DNA of 64,000 bases from assembly GCA_963924555.1 (NCBI GenBank), contig OZ004590.1, forward strand, positions 5,696,001 through 5,760,000. Reading direction: 5' to 3'. This DNA is from Crambe crambe. Its lineage: Eukaryota > Porifera > Demospongiae > Poecilosclerida > Crambeidae. Of the stretch, positions 1 through 9,536 are shown one piece after another. The notes beneath the pieces were generated by a model. That model was given only the letters and a program-made list of their open reading frames with translations. It searched no databases and had not been told where the DNA came from. Numbering within the stretch: the stretch's first letter is position 1; each line of letters opens with the position of its first letter. The translations under genes were made by a program, and so were the position numbers.

Positions 1-78
1 CAATTGAGTGGGGTTTGTTGCATGCTTTGATGGTTGTGGGTTCCCTTACTTATAGCCGACATATTCCTTTCATATTAG

Positions 79-1183
79 TCCATCACTGACTCGTGAGGTC
101 AGGGGAGGGAATGCTGGACTTCTCCGCTGTGGCAAGGGAACCACATGGGAAGGGGGACAGAGAGAACCAGCCATAGCATGGTGGCCAGGAAAGATAAATC
201 CAGGAAAAACTCTAGAAGTAAGGGAAAGAGAACTAGCTATGATTAATAATTTCTTCTGTATGCAGTTGGCAGCGACAGTAGATATCTTTCCCACAGTGAT
301 GAAACTAGCTGGAGCAAACTTGCCAAATGTCACATTGGATGGAGTGGATATGGCACCAATTCTCTTTGATAACGCTCAAGTAAATTATCTGAACTAAACT
401 GAGTGAGAATTATCATCATCTCCCATCAATTTTCCCCCCACTTGCTGATTACAGAGCAACCGAGATTTCTACTTCTATTATCCCAAAAATCCGGCACCAG
501 ACGATGGATTGTTTGCAGTGAGATGGAAGCAGTACAAAGCACATTTCTTCTCTGAAGGGTAGCTAGCTAGGGCATTAGTACCCAGCTAGTTGACGTGTCT
601 TTGATATAGCTAGCATAGCCCTACAATAACATGATAACTTTTTGGACCCCTTAGCCAGCTATTATAAAGGTACATGTAGCTATATAACATTTAGCTAGCT
701 ATGTGACTAAACACTTCCCTAGGAGTCACTGTGACAATACATATCCGGATGAAGTCTGCAGGGGCAACTACACCAAGCGTGCATTAGATCCACCACTTCT
801 GTTTGATCTCCATCACGATCCTGGCGAAATCTACTCACTTGATACCAAGATGTCGCAGTATGCTGCCATACTCAAGAAGATTAGTGATGTGAGTGGAGTA
901 TAACAATTGCCTAGTTATACTAACATAGTTATACTAGTTATTGTCTAGTTATACTAACTAGTTATACTAACTAAGCCTTGGCAATTATTGCACATACATT
1001 ATGTAGATGAAATCCGACTTCGATAAAAAGATGGTTTGGGGGAATAGTGAGATTGGGAAAGGTGGTTCAAATGCTGTGGAGCCTTGTGCCAAGCCAGGAT
1101 GTTCACCATTCCCTACCTGCTGTGCTACTAATAATGCTATGATGTCCAATTTGAAGACATGGTCATTCAAAGAGAAGGACTAA
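79..1183 (+). CDS. ARSA: Arylsulfatase A-like sulfatase, 3' part
   Basis: Lysosomal-type sulfatase; arylsulfatase A hydrolyses sulfate esters such as cerebroside sulfate. Only the C-terminal half is present, so the formylglycine active-site motif lies upstream of the window. Exons: about 79-217, 266-379, 455-558, 723-888, 1007-1183, all GT-AG and in phase. Seen: [20 protein letters not shown], then [21 protein letters not shown], then KAHFF, PPLLFDL and DPGE, and finally a Cys-rich tail ([13 protein letters not shown]). The order and spacing match vertebrate ARSA, including its Cys-rich C-terminus, which separates it from GALNS and ARSB. Expected to be secretory/lysosomal. The first exon's acceptor (near 78) is the least certain border. 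Stop TAA at 1181-1183. Confidence 0.88.
903..975. repeat. AT-rich short direct repeats in the last sulfatase intron
   Basis: About five imperfect copies of a 13-base unit resembling tagttatactaac; each is nearly self-complementary. It lies wholly inside the last intron of the arylsulfatase gene. Confidence 0.6.
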
Positions 1184-1410
1184 ACACAAAAGGCTAAGCA
1201 TAATTTTTTTTTTTTTAAGTATGAATTTCTGGTAGATCCGGCCTAGCGCCTACATGCATGTCGTCAGAATTAGTTTTCTGGGCATGCGCAATGATCATAT
1301 GACTAGCTAGGTTGGCGGACTACTTTAATCCATTTGTTTTTGCGGTTGGCCTGGGTAGCCCATAGTTGACGGACCATTTGACTCACGAGTGACGGACAAA
1401 GACAAGGACC

Positions 1411-3584
1411 ATGATCCAGCCTGCGTTATATAGCTCGGTCCAGTATTCGCAGTCCTTTGAGTCCCACCTATGTAAGGCAGAAAGCTGGGAGAAAATCGAT
1501 CAGCCACGACCTTTTTATCAAAACCCACCGTGCACTAATTTGAGATCTGGTAAGCGCCTTCGAGATAAATTCCGGAGTGAGTATTTGGACTTGAAGGAAA
1601 GATGCCTTGCCCGGTACGATATATGCAAGGGAAAAGGCTGTCAGTGCAGCACCATTTATCACAATCATTTCTTTTGGAGCAAAGGAGTTGTGTTATCTTT
1701 GATCATGAACGTTCTTTTCTCCACAGCCATGCATGGAGCTAATGCCAAACTCCTGAGACTCATTTTCGGTTCAGACTACGAACTCTTGCATATGGTAATT
1801 ATTATATATGCAGCCCTGCAAATACTCTTTCCCCTTGCTGGCTATATTGCAGATACCCACATAAGTAGATATGCTGTGATCCAATTCAGCTTGTGGTCTG
1901 CGTGGATTAGTTTTGCTGCTCTTGGATTGGTTATTTCACTCGATACGTATGATGGCTTCCATTCAATCAACCGCTACTTTGTGATGCCAATGATATTTAT
2001 ATTTATCTTATGCATGTTTCATGGCGAATGTTATCCCTTTGGGATTAGACCAGCTGCAAGGAGCTTCACATATTCATTACAACTCCTTTTTCTACTGGTG
2101 GTATTGGACATTCAGCTTGGGAAGGATCATTGTCACAATTCCTCAGTACTGCTCAGAGAAGATCGAAATAGGTATATTAATTCAAGCAGGAATCAGTTTG
2201 TTGTGCATAACAGTTGCTCTAATCCTAGATGCACTTTTAAAGCACTGGTTGGTAATTGAACCTTGCTGTAACAAGCAAGGGAATCCCATCACACAGATTT
2301 TGAGGATTGCTCGATGCATCATCAAGCGGCCGTCGTGCCAGCACATTCCCAGCACTGTGAGACACGAGATCGATCTCTCCAAGTGCAGCAGATTGGATCT
2401 TGCCAAGAAGCGGTATGGAGGAAAATACGAGACAGAATATGTTGAAGATGTTCGGACATTCCTAAGTATGTTGCCCGTTCTTGTATCAATTGGATTCTTA
2501 GTGTTTTCAACTTCTGTGGTAAGTTTATATTATCACTTTTTGGGATGAGTTGTCTTAGTCTAATCAGCGAGATTGATTGCTAAGATTAGCCAGGCATTAT
2601 AGTTTCATAATGTGCAAGTACACATAAAAGGTTCTTCCACTTTCACTTTTATTCTACCTCAATAACGTATGAATTTGATTCTATCATTCCACAGATTTTC
2701 ACTTTTATTCTACCTCAATAGCCATTATGAATTTGACTCTATCACTCCACAGATTTTCGGTACCATACATCTAGTGCAAGGTCACATGGAAGATGACCTG
2801 CCTCAGATATCCACCTACTGGCAGAGTTGCACCTTTGAGATTTCCACTCTCAGTGCTATAAATGCCATCCTCCTGCTGGCATTGATCCCAGTACTCGACC
2901 TCTTGATGGTTCCACTGCTGAGGCATGCAATGATCCATCCCAGCATCCTAAAGCGCCTAGGGGTGGGTGGAATCTGCACACTCTTGGGTATGCTAAGTTT
3001 ACTGACGCTTGAGGGGTTAGGAGATCGCTCTTTCAGTGGAGGAAGCAACACCTGCATGTTTGGCGAAGACACATCTCAAGAAAGCAATGGGATGAGTGGA
3101 TACTGGTTGATACTGCCAATGGTGTTGGTGACACTAGCACAAATAATGATTTATATCCCCAGTAAGTTCCAATTTAGCATAAGTTTTTATGTACTTTCAC
3201 GTGTGAGAGCACCTTCAGAAACTTTGTGATATCCTTTAATTTTGCAATGCAGGTTTTGAATTCATAAGTGCACAAGCCCCATACAACATGAGGGGACTAC
3301 TCATAGGCATCTTCCTCTCGCTTGGAACCCTTTTCTCTCTCATGTCAGGCCTTGTTCAATACCTCTTTTCTTGGAAAAAGATCAAAGCATACCCTTTTCA
3401 TCCTTTCACTGGCTACTCATGCACTTTCTGGTTCTTTGTCATAACTTCCAGCCTGACTGCCATCGGTGTGTGCCTCTACATGGTGATAGCATGCAAGTAT
3501 AAAAGACGGAAAAGAGACGATACATTCAACCAAGTTGGAATGATTGAAGAATACTTTTCGTCTGAAGGATTCCACTGGGATTAA
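1411..3584 (+). CDS. POT/SLC15-family peptide transporter-like protein, one apparent frameshift
   Basis: Multi-pass membrane protein resembling the proton-coupled oligopeptide transporter (SLC15/POT) family, which moves di/tripeptides or histidine with protons; nearest by eye to SLC15A3/A4. Exons: 1411-2518, 2753-3161, 3253-3584. Seen: a cytosolic Cys-rich N-terminus, helices around AGYIADTHISRYAVIQFSLW, PLGLDQLQG followed by SFFYWWYWTFSLG (compare the family's FG-DQ and FFNWFYWSINLG), and a C-terminal FEFISAQAPYNMRGLLIG (compare FEF-YAQSP--MKGLL). The first exon is open in frame 1 to about 2020 and continues in frame 2 from about 2021; no intron fits there, so one base appears lost. It may be a sequencing error or a real lesion. 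Substrate is not inferable. The canonical ExxER proton-coupling motif was not evident. Confidence 0.75.
2641..2756 (+). repeat. Tandem duplication of a 3' splice site (about 58 bp, two copies)
   Basis: The block from 'cacttttattctacctcaat' through the acceptor 'ccacag|attttc' occurs twice, ending at about 2694 and 2752. The second copy is the in-phase acceptor of the transporter's second exon. Use of the upstream copy would meet a stop (tag near 2719) within nine codons. Confidence 0.85.
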
Positions 3585-4219
3585 TTTGTACATCAGTAGA
3601 CAGTAGCATAGAATAAGTGTCATGTATTTCTACATTGACTATAAATAGCTAGCTAGTCACAAAATTTGTTTTGTGTTCTTTTTCTTTTTTTTCTTTCTTT
3701 TTTTAAAAAATGTTCTTTTTTTTCTTTTTTTTTTAATACTAAGTTTTCAATGCAGGTAGGCATCAAGCTATGGTCAGCCTTACAGCTAAGTTAATAATGG
3801 ATGCATTGCGCTGGATCTGTACAATAGCAAAATTAAAATACTATACATGAAGGCAGGCCTCTAAAAATTAATTATTCAAAGCAGATGGCAGTGCTATGCC
3901 ATGTTGAACAGATAGTCCTCCCACATCACTCCATTGATGAAGAACAAAAGAGGTACAGATGTCAGTCCATTATGGATAAGTGCAATCACCCATGTAGTTA
4001 TCACCCACAACCACTGCAAGCTCTATTTGGTCTACCAAATTTTAGCCCATAGCATGCTCCCTGGCAGGTGTCCACACACAATCATGTGATGTAAATGTCT
4101 CTATTGCTGTTCGCATGAAAATACCATGAAAGAAATACAAATTCTCAAGCACTGTCTTCCAGATGATGCGCTCATGTGTCTGCATGTTGAGTTGGTGTCA
4201 AATATGTTTGCCTATTGTT
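3585..4219. other. Convergent intergenic region, with a possible orphan minus-strand exon pair
   Basis: Between the transporter 3' end and the CCDC97 3' end. T-rich runs fill 3660-3740. On the minus strand, about 4170-4030 and 4018-3896 read as two short open segments, each preceded by a plausible acceptor; the second ends WEDYLFNMA-stop after a hydrophobic stretch, like a last transmembrane helix. No family was recognised and no start was found, so it may be a gene remnant or chance. Confidence 0.35.
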
Positions 4220-5239
4220 TCACTTGTGCCTGCCTGGTTCTTTGCTCTCGTTTGTAGCATCCACCTGCATCTGGTTATTGCAAATGTCAGTTTCATCCAC
4301 ATCACACCATGAAGGCTCCTCTTGATCAAAGTATTCATCCTGGTCATCCTTTTCTCTCATGTACAGAGAGTCGTATCTTTCATCAGAATCTACTTTGGTG
4401 TAATCAAAGTCCACCTCCTTCCCATCAATGAAGCGAGCTTGCATGGTAGCTAAGAACTCTTGGCGTAGCATGCTCTTTTCTCTTTCTGCAACTTCAGGAT
4501 CTGAGCTGAGCAACATTGCAGCTGTTCCTCTATTGCTATCGGTCTCATCTTCTTCACTATCATCTTCATTGCTTGACGAGTCAAACTCTTCATCTTGGCC
4601 CATTTCTGTCATTTGCTGGTATTCCAATAATGCTGCTCTCCTATCCAGTCCCATCTTCTTCAAAATCATCGAAGATAAAGTCATATCCGACACATTTCCA
4701 TCCATTTTGGCCTTTTCATCATCAGTCATGAATTGTCCTATGTAATACTCAAACAACAAAGGGTCTCTTTCCCGCATTTCTTCTTCAGAAAAGTAAGAAG
4801 ACTCTTCCATTAGTTGTTTGAGGTATTCGTAACGTCTATTCTTCACTTTCTTCATGGCAGTTTTTTGAGACTGCATGTACTTCTTTCGGAGTTCCTTAAC
4901 CCTGAAACCAACTTCGAAGTCTCTCTCTGTCAGGCCGTCAAAGTACATTAAATCAGCTTCATCCAAGCACTTTCCAAAACGCATCAGGAAAGCACCAGGC
5001 TTTGTGTGTAAAATGGAATAAAGCACTTTACACTTTTCTGTATGACTAAGATCAGGTTCTCCTCTCTGTTGGCTCTGTATGATACACCCAGTGGCGATAA
5101 TCTTCTCAAACATTACCAGTTCCATGTCTGAGAAATTAGTGACGACAGGAGGGACTGCAGGTGAAGGTGTGACATTAAGTGGGGACAATTCAGATTGTGA
5201 GGGAATGGAAGGTGTGCCATTTGTGAGTGCTTCAGCCAT
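4220..5239 (-). CDS. CCDC97: CCDC97 homologue
   Basis: Single-exon 339-residue nuclear protein. CCDC97 has been linked to the SF3b part of the U2 snRNP. Seen: a low-complexity Ser/Pro-rich N-terminus (1-35); the conserved core with FLMRFGKCLDEADLMYFDGL near residues 85-105; a charged helical stretch (RRYEYLKQLMEESSYFSEEEM); the FEYYIGQFMTDDEK segment near 165; an acidic linker rich in Glu/Asp/Ser near 220-240; and a final EFLATMQARFIDGKEVDFDY segment before an acidic tail. Length matches the human protein (about 340). The ATG at 5239 is the first in frame after the promoter. It is divergent from SDHAF1, with only 87 bp between start codons. Intronless form is unusual among its neighbours, apart from SDHAF1. 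Confidence 0.88.
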   Translation of the reverse strand: MAEALTNGTPSIPSQSELSPLNVTPSPAVPPVVTNFSDMELVMFEKIIATGCIIQSQQRGEPDLSHTEKCKVLYSILHTKPGAFLMRFGKCLDEADLMYFDGLTERDFEVGFRVKELRKKYMQSQKTAMKKVKNRRYEYLKQLMEESSYFSEEEMRERDPLLFEYYIGQFMTDDEKAKMDGNVSDMTLSSMILKKMGLDRRAALLEYQQMTEMGQDEEFDSSSNEDDSEEDETDSNRGTAAMLLSSDPEVAEREKSMLRQEFLATMQARFIDGKEVDFDYTKVDSDERYDSLYMREKDDQDEYFDQEEPSWCDVDETDICNNQMQVDATNESKEPGRHK

Positions 5240-5326
5240 GTTAATCTGCTAGAGCTTAGATTAATGACGTCATAATTGTGTCTGTTGAACTTTGACCTCA
5301 GCAGATGACATCTAAAGTGGACTGAA
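5240..5326. promoter_or_regulatory. Bidirectional CCDC97/SDHAF1 promoter with a palindromic CRE
   Basis: Only 87 bp separate the two divergent start codons. It contains the full ATF/CREB palindrome TGACGTCA at 5265-5272. No TATA box was evident. Confidence 0.65.
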
Positions 5327-5557
5327 ATGGCAGCGAGACGGAGCCAGCTTCAGAGAGAGGTCTTGAAGTTATACAGACTCTTTATGGAAGCCTGCCGGGA
5401 TAAACCAAAACAGACAAAGCTTATCGTCCAGAGCGAATTCAAGAAGAACGCAAAAATAAAGAGAACTGACACTATAATGATAGATTACTTATTGAGAAGA
5501 GGGAGAAAGCAGTTGAAAACCTTGCAGCACTCTGATGGGATAAGAACGATTACTTAG
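5327..5557 (+). CDS. SDHAF1: Succinate dehydrogenase assembly factor 1 (LYR protein)
   Basis: Small mitochondrial LYR-motif protein, 76 residues, single exon. SDHAF1 helps insert iron-sulfur clusters into the SDHB subunit of complex II and recruits the HSC20 co-chaperone system through its LYR motif. Seen: LQREVLKLYRLFMEA (LYR at residues 16-18), VQSEFKKNA, and IDYLLRRGRKQLKTL (compare IEYLYRRGRRQLQLL in human SDHAF1). Length is that of the family (about 80-115, short forms common). The start at 5327 is the first ATG after the promoter and places the LYR motif at its usual distance. It is divergent from CCDC97 and lies 130 bp upstream of SARS2, another mitochondrial gene on the same strand. 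Confidence 0.92.
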   Translation: MAARRSQLQREVLKLYRLFMEACRDKPKQTKLIVQSEFKKNAKIKRTDTIMIDYLLRRGRKQLKTLQHSDGIRTIT

Positions 5558-5687
5558 TTAGTGACATGATTTTCAATTTTTCTCTTGATTTTCGCTAAAT
5601 TGATTTAGCGCGTGCGTGTCGATCCTTTACCCAACTGTTGGTTAATAATTGGTTGGTAAAGGGTTGGTGTGAGACTACTTGGAAAGT

Positions 5688-7805
5688 ATGCTTCAAGTGA
5701 TACAATTCACTAGAAAGTGTGTAGGAAAACTAAGCCTGTCGAGGATTACTATTCTGAATGGCATCCACACTTCTGCCATTGCAAAGTTGGATATGGATCA
5801 GGAAGATACTTCTGAACTTTCATTACAAATATCAGACAACATACTTTATACAGGACTGCGCTATTTAAAATACGATAAGGAAAAACTGAAGAGTAACTTT
5901 GAAAAAAGAAGAGTTAGTATCAAGTATGACGATTTGGTAAGATAAGAGGTTTTTCGTGTGATTACCCTGTACCCGATGTTTCTCCTAAATCACGTGATGA
6001 CCCTGTACCTGATATACCAATAAATCACGACGATCCTTTACCCGTTTCACCTTTTAGGTAGAAGATGCAGACAAATACAAAGAATGCCTGGAAAGTATTA
6101 ACAACATGAGAAGGGAATTGAATCTTATACAGAGACAGATAACAAAAGATGAAGCCTATGTAAGTATTACTAATTTTTAGTAAAGAATTTAAGAAAATTC
6201 CTCTTTTTTTTTTTTAGCACGAAAAGAAATTGCCAGAGCAAAATTCCAATGATAATATCCATAAAAGAAAGGGCATGAAACAGTTGTTGCAAAATCTTGA
6301 GGTACATAGCTCGTCTTAATCCTCCACGGAGGGATTCATTGTTTGAAATGTGTAGGAAAGAAATCATGAACTGAAGAAGAAGTTAATACTTAAGATATCC
6401 GAAATCCCCAACTTTACTCACCCAGACGTAGTACGTTTGAATTGTGGTTCTGGACTGTAATAGTTAGTGTGTTCTATTCTGTTCCCTCCAGCTGGTTGGA
6501 GGGTATGAGAGTTGTCAAGAAGTTCACAGACATGGAGAGAAACCTGGTGAGTGAATCTGTATAATTTTTCATGAATTCACACTGCCACCATCTCCTCTTT
6601 CTGATTGCAGAGTTTTCTTTCCCAACTCTGGACCACATGCAGCTGAGCAAGAAACTGGGCAATATCATCGACTTTGAGTAATTCAATTACGTAACATAAT
6701 GTTGGCCAAGTAGCAGTGGAACCCTTTTATTATTAGGACAACCTCGATGATCTTATAATCAGGACAACCTGACCAGGCTTACCTTTATTATCAGGACGAC
6801 CTCTATAATCAGGATGACCTTTATAATCAGGACAACTTCTATTATCAGGACGACCTCTATGATCAGGATGACCTTTATAATCAGGCTTATCTTTATTATC
6901 AGGACGACCTCTATAATCAGGATGACCTTTATAATCAGGACAATGTTCCTCCATAATTAGGACAGTTCTCTGTGCCCCACTGCAGCAAGTACACATACCT
7001 AGGACACAATTATTATTGTCCACACACATTGAAAGAAACCACTGTAATATTGAGGTGCTTTCCCTGTCCCTCCTCATATTCATATTTACAGCACTGGAAA
7101 CATTGCAGCAGGTAAGAACTTCTATTATCTGAAAGGAGCAGCTGCTCTCTTGGAATTGGCACTCATTCAGTATTCAATGCAAAAGGCCATTTCCAAGGTA
7201 CAGGATTACTAGTATATCTGCTGCTAGTATACCATAGTAATCTGACTAGTAATCTGACTTACTAGCAAGTTTCTATGGTGACAGAGTGTTTCATGCAGTG
7301 TTATTTTCTTCCAGGGCTATCACCCTGTCATGACTCCAGACTTGATCAAGAGTGCCTTGTTTGTAAGTAGCTAATTTACCCAGGGGCACCATTTAGTTAA
7401 TGTGTATCAGTTGAAGTTGAGCCATGAATCTAATCTCAACCTTTTAATGAAGTAGATGAAGCCATGTGTTTGCCCCAGGTTGGGTGTGGCTTCAAACCCA
7501 GAGGTGATGTTTCACAGGCATACAGACTGTACCATAAGAATGGACTCTGTCTCACGGGCACTTCTGAACTACCATTGGCAGGTGATCTACAGAGAGTAAA
7601 ACCAATTGAGAATGTATCACTTTCCTGTATTTCAGGAATGTTTATAGAGAAGAGTTTGGCACTGAAGAAACTTCCAATGAGGTTTGATACTTTATTATGC
7701 ATGCATGCTCACTGACTCTCTGTCTTGTGTGCCACTCCTCCCACTCTATAGATTCGTGGCATTTGGAAGGTGCTTCAGGGCCGAACCAGGTGAAGGAATT
7801 GCTAT

Positions 7806-7856
<51 letters not shown>

Positions 7857-9261
7857 ACACACAGGTTAGGGTTTTCATTTAGGAGTAAATTCTGGTTCTC
7901 TAGCCATAATACATGCTTATTTTTTCACCATGAGATGGTTACTCCATCCCCCCCCCCCCTTACCACCTCCGAAGCTGTGACTCACTTTATGCTGGCCACT
8001 GTATGTAGGTGGATATGGGCAGGTTCAACGTGGGCTCTACAGGGTCCACCAGTTCAGTAAGGTGGAGCTCTTCTCCTTCACTGCCAATCAGACCGGTACA
8101 GAGAGCGAAGAAATGTTGCAGGAGATTCTCAGTATACAGAAGGAGATAGCAGAGGAGCTGGGCTACCACTATAGGTATGCTCTGTCACATACGTAATCTA
8201 TATCCTGTGGTGTGTCTAAATTTTTCAAGTCTTTACTTCTCCCTTCTTCTCCTCCTCCCCCTCCTCTCTTCTCTCCTCCTCCTCCCCCTCCTCCCTTCTC
8301 CTCCTCCTCCCCTCCTCCCTTCTCCTCCTCCTCCCCCTCCTCTCTTCTCTCCTCCTCCTCCCCCTCCTCCCCCTCCTCCCTTCTCCTCCTCCTCCCCCTC
8401 TCTTCTCTCCCCCTCCTCCCCCTCCTCCCCCTCCTCCCTTCTCCTCCTCCTCCCCCTCCTCTCTTCTCTCCTCCTCCTCCCCCTCCTCTCTTCCCTCCCC
8501 CTCCTCCCCCTCCTCCCCCTCCTCCCTTCTCCTCCTCCTCCCCCTCCTCTCTTCTCTCCCCCTCCTCCCCCTCCTCCCCCTCCTCCCTTCTCCTCCTCCT
8601 CCCCCTCCCTCGTCTTGTCCCAACAAAGAATCCTTGAAATGGCAACAGAGGAATTGGGAGCTCCTGCATACCACAAATACGATCTGGAAGCATGGATGCC
8701 TGGAAGGGACAGTTATGGTGAAGTCTCCAGTGCCTCCAACTGCACAGACTTCCAAAGCCAACGTCTGAGGACCACCTATCATAATCCAGCCCGAAACGCT
8801 GACCCAAGTCAACCTGTTTCAAAATATCCCCATACAGTAAGCCAATAGCCATGTTATCAGAGGGTACGAGCCTTATTATCCACCTCTCTCCTCCTCCTCC
8901 TCTTTCCTTCATCTCTCCCTCGTCTCCACCCTTGCTCCTCCTCCTCCTCCATTAGGTAAATGGAACAGCATGTGCCATTCCACGAACAATCATTGCGCTA
9001 CTGGAGAACCATCAGCAAGAGGTACATACATAACTGCAAGCACTAGCCTTGCTCCTGGGCCAAGGGTGGGACACTTATTATGATAAGGGACAAAGACTAG
9101 GCCCTTGGACGAGGGTTATATAGTAATATTATTATTATGCGTAATTCTTAATGCTGAAGGACGGGAGTGTTGTCTTGCCCGAGGTTTTGCACCCATTCTT
9201 GCCACAAGATTGCTGGCATATTAAGCCGACTCCTCCCACCCGTGAGAGGAGTAGCAGCTAA
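5688..9261 (+). CDS. SARS2: Seryl-tRNA synthetase, mitochondrial type
   Basis: Class II aminoacyl-tRNA synthetase charging mitochondrial tRNA-Ser; about 504 residues (human SARS2 518). Exons, all joining in phase: 5688-5936, 6058-6159, 6218-6301, 6356-6430, 6492-6546, 6611-6677, 7092-7197, 7315-7362, 7479-7581, 7636-7681, 7752-7789, 8009-8174, 8629-8836, 8956-9021, 9160-9261. The N-terminal ~33 residues are basic and Ser/Thr-rich, as in a mitochondrial presequence; the first ATG is 5688 (a TTG lies upstream in frame). A charged tRNA-binding helical arm follows. Catalytic signatures seen: [29 protein letters not shown], motif 2 [10 protein letters not shown]...[34 protein letters not shown], and motif 3 [17 protein letters not shown]. 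Several introns carry microsatellites. Confidence 0.93.
6733..6955. repeat. Minisatellite in SARS2 intron 6
   Basis: About ten tandem copies of a roughly 18-20 base unit resembling aggacgacctctataatc / aggatgacctttataatc. Wholly intronic; the open frame on the minus strand is a by-product of the repeat. Confidence 0.8.
7810..7862. repeat. (CA)n microsatellite in SARS2 intron 11
   Basis: About 25 CA dinucleotides directly after the exon ending at 7789; a C-run follows near 7950-7960. Confidence 0.9.
8232..8612. repeat. 380-bp polypyrimidine (CTCCTCC-type) minisatellite in SARS2 intron 12
   Basis: An almost pure C/T tract on the + strand made of cctcctccccctcctc-like units with interspersed ttctctc. 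It runs to within about 20 bp of the exon at 8629. Long open frames on both strands here are repeat artefacts. Such mirror-symmetric purine/pyrimidine tracts can form triplex DNA (general knowledge). Confidence 0.9.
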
Positions 9262-9439
9262 ATGATTGAAGGGAAAACCTGCCGATACCACATCATTAAG
9301 ATTTTTTTAATTTTTAAATATAATAAATCATACAGATTTTTATTATACATCATGAAAGATGGTTGTCTGGCAACAAAAAATAATAATGTGAACAATTTTA
9401 TGTATGAATTGAAGGGGAAACATAAGTAATTTACAATGG

Positions 9440-9510
9440 GCACATACATACATACATACATACATACATACATACATACACACATACATACATACATACA
9501 TACATACATG
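9440..9510. repeat. (CATA)n microsatellite between SARS2 and PLEKHH
   Basis: About 16 tetranucleotide units, interrupted once (cacacata). It lies in the short convergent interval between the SARS2 stop (9261) and the PLEKHH stop (9537). Confidence 0.9.
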
Positions 9511-9536
9511 ATAGCGTGTTTTTATTGTGGCATGAT

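Noticed and set aside
6733-7083. Minus-strand 116-residue repetitive frame
   Set aside because: Minisatellite within SARS2 intron 6, with a shadow of the following intron sequence.
8169-8912. Long open frames (Gly/Arg/Glu-rich or Pro/Ser/Leu-rich) on both strands
   Set aside because: They are translation of the polypyrimidine minisatellite in SARS2 intron 12 and run into true SARS2 exon sequence only in a shadow frame.
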